Source: Prevotellaceae bacterium
GTDB taxonomy: Bacteria; Bacteroidota; Bacteroidia; Bacteroidales; UBA932
Length of the DNA: 5,000 bases
Assembly: GCA_031268055.1 (NCBI GenBank)
Contig: JAIRXY010000153.1
Location: 1-5,000, forward strand
Direction of reading: 5' to 3'
The position numbers and the translations under genes were made by a program. Below, in pieces: positions 1-5,000 of the stretch. Below the pieces are notes generated by a model. That model ran no database searches and had not been told where the DNA came from. It saw only the letters and a program-made list of their open reading frames with translations. How positions within the stretch are numbered: the stretch's first letter is position 1; each line of letters opens with the position of its first letter.

Positions 1-471
1 GTGCGCAGCTACTTCGTTGAAGATTCGCTGTTCCGTCGGCAGGTGGAGGAGATGGAGCAGCAAAACCTGACCATGCAAAACTTCAGCGACGGCCGCCCGT
101 CCAGCATAGACAACCTGCATTTTTTCCCGCCCGCGCGAGGTCACGTGGCAAGCAAGTTCGACCTGCAAAATGGGCAGTTCGGCGTTAGCGTGGAGGTAAA
201 TGGCGGTAGCGTGGTGATGGCTGCCCTCAGCGGTGTTATAGTGGCCGCCCACTGGACTATCGAAAATGGCTACGTGGTCAACATCCAGCACGAGCTGAAC
301 ATTACCACCGTGTACAAGAACAACAAGCGGCTATTCAAGCAGGTGGGCGCACATGTAAACGCCGGAGAAGCTATCGCTATTGCCGGCGCAAGCAAGGACG
401 ACAGCACGCTGCTGTTTGAAATTTGGAGCAACGGCGTTCCTGTAGACCCTGAGCTGTACATCGTTTTTTAG
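1..471 (+). CDS. LytM/M23-fold protein, C-terminal part, probably catalytically inactive (5' end outside window)
   Basis: This is the C-terminal 156 residues of a peptidoglycan endopeptidase-like protein. Related Bacteroidota proteins begin with a membrane anchor and coiled coil, so the true start is probably upstream and the GTG at base 1 is just an internal Val codon. Residues about 7-27 (DSLFRRQVEEMEQQ) look like the end of a coiled coil. Residues 41-156 form the LytM domain: FFPPARG at 41-47, a KFD at 52-54, the core strand YVVNIQH at 91-97 and a C-terminal VDPELYIVF. Active family members carry HFGVD, YKHN and HLHFE. Here these read QFGVS (59-63), YKNN (105-108) and TLLFE (136-140), so the zinc and catalytic positions are Gln, Ser, Asn, Thr and Leu. 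The frame is open and the fold is conserved, so I infer a structural or regulatory pseudoenzyme in the envelope, by analogy with the degenerate LytM factors EnvC and NlpD. The gene ends 63 bases before dxr on the same strand. Confidence 0.82.
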   Translation: MRSYFVEDSLFRRQVEEMEQQNLTMQNFSDGRPSSIDNLHFFPPARGHVASKFDLQNGQFGVSVEVNGGSVVMAALSGVIVAAHWTIENGYVVNIQHELNITTVYKNNKRLFKQVGAHVNAGEAIAIAGASKDDSTLLFEIWSNGVPVDPELYIVF

Positions 472-488
472 CAAAAGCTTGCCGGCTT

Positions 489-506
489 CAACTTTCGCAA
501 CTTTCG
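489..506 (+). repeat. Tandem 9-base direct repeat in the LytM-dxr gap
   Basis: CAACTTTCG occurs twice in direct succession (489-497 and 498-506) and is followed by a partial copy, CTTTCAAC. It lies in the untranslated gap between the LytM-like gene and dxr, about 30 bases before the dxr start. I see no hairpin with a T-run and no TAnnTTTG promoter box in the gap, which fits cotranscription of the two genes. The repeat may be chance or slippage; no function is claimed. Confidence 0.5.
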
Positions 507-534
507 CTTTCAACACCTTCAAATTTTTCAGCGT

Positions 535-1683
535 ATGATGAAAAAACGCATTGCCATTCTTGGCTCTACCGGCTCTATCGGGACGCAAGCCTTGGACGTG
601 ATAGCGCAGCACCCCGACAAGTACGAGGTGGAAACGCTCACCGCCCACCGCAACGTGTCGCTGCTGGCGCAGCAGGCTATCCGTTTTCAGCCTAACGCGG
701 TTGTCATTGCCGACGATTCAAAGTACGGCGAGCTGAAATCGCTGCTTGCCGACCACCCCATTAAGGTTTACGCCGGAAGCAAGGCTGTTTGCGAGGTGGT
801 GCAGCTGCCGGGCGCTGACGTGGTCATATCGTCGCTGGTGGGCATTGCAGGGTTAAGGCCTACCATTTGCGCCGTTGAAGCCAAAAAGCAGGTGGCGCTG
901 GCCAACAAGGAAGCGCTGGTGGTGGCAGGCGACCTCATCTGTCGGTTGGCGCAAAGGAGCGGCGCCGCCATCATTCCGGTGGATTCGGAGCACAGCGCCA
1001 TATTTCAATGCTTGGCAGGCGAGCATAGCCCCATCGAAAAAGTTTACCTCACCGCCTCGGGCGGACCCTTTCTGCACGCCAGCGCCGACGACCTCCGCCG
1101 AGCTACCAAGGAGCAGGCGCTAAGGCATCCGCAGTGGAGCATGGGCGCTAAGGTTACCATCGACTCGGCAAGCATGATGAACAAAGGATTTGAGGTAATT
1201 GAAGCCCGCTGGCTCTTTGACCTGAAGCCCCATCAGGTGGAAGTGTTGGTACATCCGCAAAGCGTGGTGCACTCTATGGTGCAGTTCGCCGACGGCAGCA
1301 TCAAGGCGCAGCTGGGAGTACCCGACATGCGAATTCCCATTGGCTACGCGCTAAGCTTCCCCGAAAGGCTTGCGCTCAACGTAAGCCGCTTCAGCTTTGC
1401 CGAAACTCCTACCCTGACGTTCCAAAAGCCTGATACGGAAAAGTTCCGCTGCCTTGCGCTGGCTTACGAGGCGCTGAGAATGGGTGGCAACGCCGCCTGC
1501 GCCGTCAACGCCGCCAACGAGGTTGCCGTTGACGCTTTTTTGCGCGGTAAAATAGGCTTTTTGGATATTGCAGAAATGGTAGAGATGGGGCTGCAAAAAA
1601 ATGACTTCATCGCGCAGCCAACGCTGGAGGACTACCTGCAAACGGACGAAAGGATAAGGCGAATAGCGGGCGAAATGAGGTAG
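535..1683 (+). CDS. dxr: 1-deoxy-D-xylulose-5-phosphate reductoisomerase (EC 1.1.1.267)
   Basis: Dxr (IspC) is a cytosolic enzyme that converts 1-deoxy-D-xylulose 5-phosphate to 2-C-methyl-D-erythritol 4-phosphate with NADPH and a divalent metal. This is the committed step of the MEP isoprenoid pathway and the target of fosmidomycin. The NADPH-binding glycine motif GSTGSIG is at residues 10-16 and ALANKEALVVAG at 121-132. The metal ligands are D150 and E152 in PVDSEHSAIFQ, and E220. Substrate-binding residues are S175 in TASGGPF, H198, W201 and M203 in HPQWSMG, and S211, N216 and K217 in DSASMMNKGFE. From S175 on they sit 11 residues before their E. coli counterparts. The helical C-terminal domain contains NAANEVAVDAFL (325-336). 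Its 382 residues are close to the usual length, near 400. The start is ATGATG; the second ATG (538) gives the commoner N-terminus MKKRIAILG and may be the real one. No Shine-Dalgarno sequence is visible. It probably shares a transcript with the upstream LytM-like gene. All residues needed for activity are present. Confidence 0.97.
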   Translation: MMKKRIAILGSTGSIGTQALDVIAQHPDKYEVETLTAHRNVSLLAQQAIRFQPNAVVIADDSKYGELKSLLADHPIKVYAGSKAVCEVVQLPGADVVISSLVGIAGLRPTICAVEAKKQVALANKEALVVAGDLICRLAQRSGAAIIPVDSEHSAIFQCLAGEHSPIEKVYLTASGGPFLHASADDLRRATKEQALRHPQWSMGAKVTIDSASMMNKGFEVIEARWLFDLKPHQVEVLVHPQSVVHSMVQFADGSIKAQLGVPDMRIPIGYALSFPERLALNVSRFSFAETPTLTFQKPDTEKFRCLALAYEALRMGGNAACAVNAANEVAVDAFLRGKIGFLDIAEMVEMGLQKNDFIAQPTLEDYLQTDERIRRIAGEMR

Positions 1684-1722
1684 CGCCGCCGCCGCCGCCA
1701 GCTACGCTTCCTGCGCTGCTTG
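1684..1722. other. Convergent intergenic gap with a short (GCC)5 run
   Basis: Thirty-nine bases separate the dxr stop from the stop of the opposing MATE gene. The first part holds five GCC units (1685-1699). There is a weak CAGC/GCTG inverted repeat (1699-1702 with 1715-1718) but no T-run on either strand, so I cannot support an intrinsic terminator here. Confidence 0.5.
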
Positions 1723-3102
1723 CTATCCCACCGCCGTATGCGGGTGCGCTGTCGGCTTAGGCTGCTTCGCCACCGATTTGTTTTTCCACAAGTCCGAAAA
1801 GTAGTAGATGAGCGCCTGCACCAGCCCTACGCCCCACGCTATGGGAATTGCCCAGAACGCGCCGAGGTAGCCCAGCCTGTCGCTGTGCGACAGAAAGTAG
1901 GCCAGCGGTATGCGGATAATCCAAAGCGACATGAGGGTGGTAAGCATGGGAACGAGCGAGGCTCCCGCTCCGCGGTGCAGCCCGTTGAGCACAAACATGG
2001 ACGAAAAAATGATGTAAAACGAGCAGACAATGGCAAGGTACTGCCCTCCTACCGCTATCACCGCCTCGTTTGCAGCGTCGGTAAACAGGCCGATAAGCGG
2101 ACGGCGCAGCGCTACTATCAGCAGCGATATGGCAACGCACACGGCGCCCGACATGAAGAGGGTAGCGCGCAACCCTTCCTTTACCCGCTGCAATTTACCT
2201 GCTCCCAAGTTTTGCCCCGTAAAGGTGGAGAGGGCGGCGGCAAAGTTCATGGCCGGCAGCATTGCAAACATGTCAATGCGCGTAGCAGCCCCGTAGCCTG
2301 CCGCCACGTCTACGCCAAAGGTGTTGATGAGGCCAAAAAGCGCCGCCATGCCAACGGCCACAAAGGTCTGCTGCACTCCCGACGGAAGCCCAATGCTGAT
2401 GGCCTGCCGAAAAACAGGGTAGCAGAACTTGGCGCGAAAGAGGTTGAAGGAGGGCAGATGGTCTTTGCTGCGAACGTAAGCAATAACAAACAGCCACGAC
2501 ACGCCCTGCGCTATAACCGTTGCCAGCGCCACCGACCCCGTGCCCCAGCCAAAGCCAAGGATGAACAGCAAGTCGAGCGCAATATTGATAACGGTGGCAA
2601 CAATGAGCGCGTAGAGCGGCGTTGTAGAATCGCCCATCCCCCGCAAAACGGACGATGTGGCGTTGTAGCCAAACATGGTAACCATGCCTCCGAAGTACAC
2701 GTTGAGGTAGGGTTTTGCGTAGCAGCGCGCCTCTGCCGGAAGCTGAATGAGGTCGAGAATGTAGTCGCTAAAGAGTATGCCTATGCCTCCCAGGGCAAGG
2801 CTTGCCGCAACCATAAAGAGCGTAACGGTATCCGACGCCTGCTGCACCTTTTGGTGGTTGCGCGCGCCAAAATACTGCGCCACCACTACCGTTCCCCCAA
2901 TGCCAATGCCCACCACGAGCGCCACCACAACCATTGCCACCTGCGTTGACGCCACCATGCCTGCCAGCGCCTCCTTGCCTATGTACCTGCCAACAATAAT
3001 GCTATCCACAACGTTGTAGAGCTGTAGGAACACATTACCCAGCAGCATAGGCCAAGTAAAGTAGAATATGCGCTTGGCTACATTACCCGAGGTGAGCCTC
3101 AT
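1723..3102 (-). CDS. MATE-family multidrug/metabolite efflux transporter
   Basis: This is an inner-membrane secondary transporter of the MATE family (MOP superfamily), which exports cationic drugs or metabolites using a Na+ or H+ gradient. The 459 residues match the family length, and about twelve hydrophobic segments are visible, roughly at 12-32, 48-70, 93-113, 133-153, 163-184, 189-209, 235-260, 270-293, 314-331, 350-371, 385-404 and 414-434. Typical family features are NVVDSIIVGRYIGKEALAG (30-48), GIGIGGTVVVAQYFGA (65-80), LRGMGDSTTPLYALI (153-167) in the first half, and SIGLPSGVQQ (236-245) opening the second half. It ends in a short basic tail (KNKSVAKQPKP). The sequence resembles the DinF/YoeA-like branch more than classical NorM, but substrate and coupling ion cannot be read from it. 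The ATG at 3102 gives the conserved N-terminus (RLTSGNVAKRI). No Shine-Dalgarno sequence precedes it, because the repeat element ends five bases upstream. It lies 145 bases downstream of fumC on the same strand, with no promoter box visible between them. Confidence 0.93.
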   Translation of the reverse strand: MRLTSGNVAKRIFYFTWPMLLGNVFLQLYNVVDSIIVGRYIGKEALAGMVASTQVAMVVVALVVGIGIGGTVVVAQYFGARNHQKVQQASDTVTLFMVAASLALGGIGILFSDYILDLIQLPAEARCYAKPYLNVYFGGMVTMFGYNATSSVLRGMGDSTTPLYALIVATVINIALDLLFILGFGWGTGSVALATVIAQGVSWLFVIAYVRSKDHLPSFNLFRAKFCYPVFRQAISIGLPSGVQQTFVAVGMAALFGLINTFGVDVAAGYGAATRIDMFAMLPAMNFAAALSTFTGQNLGAGKLQRVKEGLRATLFMSGAVCVAISLLIVALRRPLIGLFTDAANEAVIAVGGQYLAIVCSFYIIFSSMFVLNGLHRGAGASLVPMLTTLMSLWIIRIPLAYFLSHSDRLGYLGAFWAIPIAWGVGLVQALIYYFSDLWKNKSVAKQPKPTAHPHTAVG

Positions 3103-3106
3103 GTCA

Positions 3107-3134
3107 GAATTAGGAATTACGAATTAGGAATTAC
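3107..3134. repeat. Perfect tandem 14-base repeat (left arm of the intergenic element)
   Basis: GAATTAGGAATTAC occurs twice without a gap (3107-3120 and 3121-3134). A diverged pair in the opposite orientation lies at 3220-3247, with GTAATTCCTAATTC at 3220-3233 and an altered copy following it. These units make up most of the arms of the larger inverted repeat. The sequence is clearly more AT-rich than the flanking genes. Confidence 0.9.
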
Positions 3135-3152
3135 GAATAGGGAGGGGAGGAA

Positions 3153-3171
3153 AATCAGAAATCAGAAATCA
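3153..3171. repeat. 7-base tandem repeat (AATCAGA, about 2.7 copies)
   Basis: AATCAGA is present at 3153-3159 and 3160-3166, followed by AATCA at 3167-3171. It lies in the spacer between the left arm of the large inverted repeat and the inner hairpin. Copy number may vary by slippage, which would change the spacing inside the element but not any reading frame. Confidence 0.75.
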
Positions 3172-3174
3172 AGG

Positions 3175-3224
3175 ATTACGAATAGAGGATGAAGCTCCGG
3201 TGCAGGAGTCCCTCTATTCGTAAT
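3175..3224. repeat. Inner perfect hairpin that shares the right arm of the large inverted repeat
   Basis: ATTACGAATAGAGG (3175-3188) is exactly complementary to 3211-3224. Inside it, CTCC (3195-3198) can pair with GGAG (3205-3208) around the six-base loop GGTGCA. The right half of this stem overlaps the right arm of the 33-base inverted repeat, so the inner hairpin and the long stem cannot both form fully. In transcripts coming from fumC, the inner hairpin would form first and the long stem only after the left arm is made. Confidence 0.85.
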
Positions 3225-3247
3225 TCCTAATTCGCAATTCCTAATTT

Positions 3248-4642
3248 CTACAGGCTTCCTATCATTTTTTTAGGGTCAACCCAAGCGGTGAACTGCTCGT
3301 CGGTGAGGTATTCCAGCGATAGCGCAGCCGCGCGTAGCGTGGTGTGCTCCTTGTGCGCTTTCTTGGCAATTTGAGCAGCTTTTTCGTAGCCAATGTGCGT
3401 GTTGAGCGCCGTTACCAGCATTAGCGAATTGTTTACCAGCTCGTTAATGTGCGTTACGTTGGGCTCAATGCCAACGGCGCAGTTATCGTTGAACGAAGCG
3501 CATACGTCGCCGAGGAGCTTGGCCGACTGCAAGAAAGCGTTTGCCATAACGGGCTTGAAAACGTTGAGCTCGTAGTGGCCTGTGCTGCCGCCTACGCTTA
3601 TGGTAACGTCGTTGCCAATGACCTGAGCGCACACCATAGTGGTAGCCTCGCACTGCGTAGGGTTTACCTTGCCGGGCATGATGGACGACCCCGGCTCGTT
3701 TTCGGGGATTAAGATTTCGCCAATGCCGGAGCGCGGCCCCGAGGCCATCATTCGAATATCGTTGGCAATTTTCATCAGCGAAACCGCCAGCTGCTTTAGC
3801 GCTCCATGCGCTTCCACAATGCCGTCGTGGGCTGCCAGCGCTTCAAACTTGTTGGGCGCGGTTTTGATGGGCAGGCCGGTAAACTTGGCGATGTACTCTG
3901 CCACTTTTACGTCGTAACCCTTTGGGGTGTTAAGGCCGGTGCCTACAGCGGTGCCGCCCAGCGCAACCTCGCCGAGGTGCGCCAGCGTATTCCTGATGGC
4001 GCGTAGCGCGTGGTTGAGCTGCGCCACGTAGCCCGACAGCTCCTGCCCAAGGGTTAGCGGCGTAGCGTCCATAAGGTGCGTGCGCCCTATTTTTACAATA
4101 TCCTTAAATGCTTCGCTCTTTTTTTGCATCGTATCGCGCAGCATTTCTACCCCCGGAATGGTTGTTTCCGCCACAGCCTTGTATGCGGCTACGTGCATAG
4201 CCGTTGGGAAAGTATCGTTGCTTGACTGCGATTTGTTCACATCGTCGTTGGGGTGGATAAACGTTTTGCCCTCGCCCAGCTTGTTGCCCAGCAGCACGTG
4301 GGCGCGGTTGGCTACAACCTCGTTTACGTTCATGTTGCTTTGCGTACCCGACCCTGTTTGCCAGATGACGAGCGGAAACTGCTCGTTCAGCTGCTTGTCC
4401 AAAATTTCATCGCACACCTTCGCTATCAGGTCGCGCTTTTCGGCGGGCAGCACGCCCAAGTCGCAGTTGGCGTAGGCCGCAGCCTTTTTCAGGTAGGCAA
4501 ATGCCTCAATAATTTCCTTGGGCATGGACGCCTCCGGCCCAATCTTAAAGTTGTTGCGCGAGCGCTCGGTTTGCGCGCCCCAATACTTGTCGGCGGGTAC
4601 CTTCACCTCGCCCATTGTGTCTTTTTCAGTACGAAATTCCAT
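3248..4642 (-). CDS. fumC: Class II fumarate hydratase (fumarase C, EC 4.2.1.2)
   Basis: FumC is a cytosolic homotetramer that interconverts fumarate and (S)-malate without an iron-sulfur cluster. It serves the TCA cycle or, in fermenting Bacteroidota, the reductive branch to succinate. The 464 residues match E. coli FumC (467). Visible motifs, in order, are the N-terminal [20 protein letters not shown] (6-25), [14 protein letters not shown] (96-109), HPND (130-133), [11 protein letters not shown] (140-150), [10 protein letters not shown] (186-195) with the catalytic His H189, and the superfamily signature [11 protein letters not shown] (318-328) with the catalytic Ser S319 and substrate-binding K325 and N327. 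The C-terminal domain (residues about 400-464) is complete. The presence of [10 protein letters not shown], together with overall similarity, separates it from the aspartase, argininosuccinate lyase and adenylosuccinate lyase branches. The ATG at 4642 gives the expected N-terminus. A strong promoter match lies about 40 bases upstream, so fumC is probably the first gene of its transcript, with the MATE gene as a possible second. Confidence 0.97.
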   Translation of the reverse strand: MEFRTEKDTMGEVKVPADKYWGAQTERSRNNFKIGPEASMPKEIIEAFAYLKKAAAYANCDLGVLPAEKRDLIAKVCDEILDKQLNEQFPLVIWQTGSGTQSNMNVNEVVANRAHVLLGNKLGEGKTFIHPNDDVNKSQSSNDTFPTAMHVAAYKAVAETTIPGVEMLRDTMQKKSEAFKDIVKIGRTHLMDATPLTLGQELSGYVAQLNHALRAIRNTLAHLGEVALGGTAVGTGLNTPKGYDVKVAEYIAKFTGLPIKTAPNKFEALAAHDGIVEAHGALKQLAVSLMKIANDIRMMASGPRSGIGEILIPENEPGSSIMPGKVNPTQCEATTMVCAQVIGNDVTISVGGSTGHYELNVFKPVMANAFLQSAKLLGDVCASFNDNCAVGIEPNVTHINELVNNSLMLVTALNTHIGYEKAAQIAKKAHKEHTTLRAAALSLEYLTDEQFTAWVDPKKMIGSL

Positions 4643-4680
4643 GTGCTTTACAGGTTATCAAGTTGCTATTTTTTGGAGCA

Positions 4681-4712
4681 CAAACTTACATGAAAATCCT
4701 TAGATTAACAAG
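4681..4712 (-). promoter_or_regulatory. Likely fumC promoter of the Bacteroidota sigma-70 type
   Basis: On the minus strand the sequence TAAGTTTG (4688 down to 4681) fits the -7 consensus TAnnTTTG exactly. CTTG (4712 down to 4709), one base off the -33 consensus TTTG, lies 20 bases further upstream, within the usual spacing. Transcription would begin near 4672-4677, giving an untranslated leader of about 30-35 bases before the fumC ATG at 4642. No Shine-Dalgarno sequence is visible in that leader. Confidence 0.7.
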
Positions 4713-5000
4713 CGCAGTATGCCAAATTTTCTTCCAAGCGTGGCGCTGCCGCGGCGGGCAAATGCAGCAACGCCTCACCGCAGGCAGTAGGTTTTCAAAA
4801 CCTTATCAAGACTCAAATTGATACCCCTTAACCGCAAAAATAGCCGACAATCAGCCGTGAATGAGGTAAGCTGCCCAGCTCATGGAAGCAACCATCATAC
4901 TTTTTCAGCGATAAAGCCCAACGCTTGATTTTCTTCGCTCTGTTTTTTTATTGCTGTATTGAATTTTTAAACGAAAAAAATGCATGATACGTGCGTGCGC
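4713..5000. other. Non-coding stretch upstream of fumC, no gene supported
   Basis: I find no convincing reading frame, tRNA or rRNA here. The first part (4741-4790) is GC-rich and has several short inverted repeats: GCCGCGGC (4748-4755), CTGCC with GGCAG (4746-4750 with 4783-4787), and GCCT with AGGC (4772-4775 with 4782-4785). It is followed by the near-perfect palindrome AGGTTTTCAAAACCT (4789-4803). AGCTG/CAGCT (4869-4873 with 4876-4880) is another small one. A lone minus-strand TATTTTTG (4842 down to 4835) fits the -7 promoter box but has no matching -33 box. The end (about 4930-4980) is AT-rich, with T and A runs, and may belong to the regulatory region of a gene beyond the window. Confidence 0.5.

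Larger units (their letters stand above)
3108..3246. repeat. Large imperfect inverted repeat filling the fumC-MATE gap
   Basis: The left arm 3108-3140 and right arm 3214-3246 are reverse complements at 32 of 33 positions; the single mismatch pairs A3119 with C3235. About 73 bases separate the arms. The element starts five bases from the MATE start codon and ends one base from the fumC stop codon, so it occupies essentially the whole gap. Read as minus-strand RNA, the arms could form a long stem ending six bases before the MATE AUG. There is no U-run after the stem, so it is not a classical intrinsic terminator. The arms are built from short AATTAGG/AATTACG units of the kind that recur between genes in some bacteria. 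It encodes no protein, so it is not a complete insertion sequence; a MITE-like or REP-like intergenic repeat is my best reading. Confidence 0.9.

Noticed and set aside
331..648. A 105-codon minus-strand open frame crossing the LytM-dxr gap
   Set aside because: It overlaps two genes coding on the other strand and its sequence is low-complexity Lys/Leu/Val in the gap. There is no sign of a real protein.
1685..1699. (GCC)5 run as a phase-variation tract
   Set aside because: It lies after the dxr stop and before the MATE stop. Slippage would not alter either reading frame, and five units is short.
1720..2949. A 409-codon open frame on the plus strand, opposite the MATE gene
   Set aside because: Its translation is very rich in Arg, His, Gln and Lys, has no recognisable domain, and lies entirely antisense to a well-supported membrane protein. 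It is a by-product of the GC-rich codon use of the real gene.
3175..3224. Intrinsic terminator for fumC
   Set aside because: The stem is good, but no U-run follows it on the minus-strand RNA, so a standard intrinsic terminator is not supported.
3108..3246. CRISPR array or complete insertion sequence suggested by the repeats
   Set aside because: There are no regularly spaced identical repeats with unique spacers, and no transposase reading frame lies between the inverted arms.
4253..4693. A 146-codon plus-strand open frame opposite the 5' part of fumC
   Set aside because: It is antisense to conserved fumarase motifs, runs through the likely fumC promoter, and has no recognisable domain.
4783..4810. 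tRNA-like T-arm suggested by GGTTTTCAAAACC
   Set aside because: The stem and loop sizes do not fit a T-arm, and no acceptor, D or anticodon arm can be placed around it.
4615..4821. A 68-codon plus-strand open frame in the fumC upstream region
   Set aside because: It starts inside fumC on the opposite strand, runs through the predicted promoter and has no recognisable sequence, so nothing supports it beyond being open.
4835..4842. Second minus-strand promoter at TATTTTTG
   Set aside because: The -7 box matches, but no TTTG-like box lies 19-21 bases upstream, and no gene needs it, given the better promoter nearer fumC.

Overview
The window looks like a chromosomal stretch from a member of the Bacteroidota, probably Bacteroidales. 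The evidence is a Bacteroidota-type promoter (TAnnTTTG with an upstream TTG-type box), start codons without a recognisable Shine-Dalgarno sequence, Dxr and fumarase sequences of Bacteroidota flavour, and an LytM/M23-fold gene directly before dxr. The genus cannot be fixed from this window. The protein-coding parts are housekeeping or common accessory genes. I see no defence system, CRISPR array, tRNA, rRNA or complete insertion sequence.

Layout: (1) Positions 1-471, plus strand, hold the C-terminal part of a LytM/M23-fold protein whose start lies outside the window. All the positions where the family carries its zinc and catalytic residues are replaced, so it is probably a pseudoenzyme. (2) Positions 535-1683, plus strand, hold dxr (ispC), the MEP-pathway reductoisomerase, with all key residues present. 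It follows the LytM gene after a 63-base gap and is probably cotranscribed with it. (3) A 39-base convergent gap separates dxr from (4) a MATE-family exporter on the minus strand (1723-3102). (5) The 145-base gap at 3103-3247 is almost entirely one repeat element, with 33-base near-perfect inverted arms, an internal competing hairpin and short tandem repeats. (6) Positions 3248-4642, minus strand, hold fumC, a complete class II fumarase. (7) Positions 4643-5000 contain the likely fumC promoter and otherwise no gene that I can support.

How the parts relate: the LytM protein (cell envelope) and Dxr (isoprenoid precursors, including those for undecaprenyl phosphate) form a plausible plus-strand unit with a loose envelope theme. 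On the minus strand, fumC and the MATE gene run in the same direction. No promoter match is visible between them, so the MATE gene may depend on read-through from fumC through the repeat element. That element touches both genes: it ends one base from the fumC stop codon and begins five bases from the MATE start codon. The two least ordinary things in the window are the repeat element with its two mutually exclusive folds just before the MATE start, and the consistent loss of active-site residues in the LytM protein.
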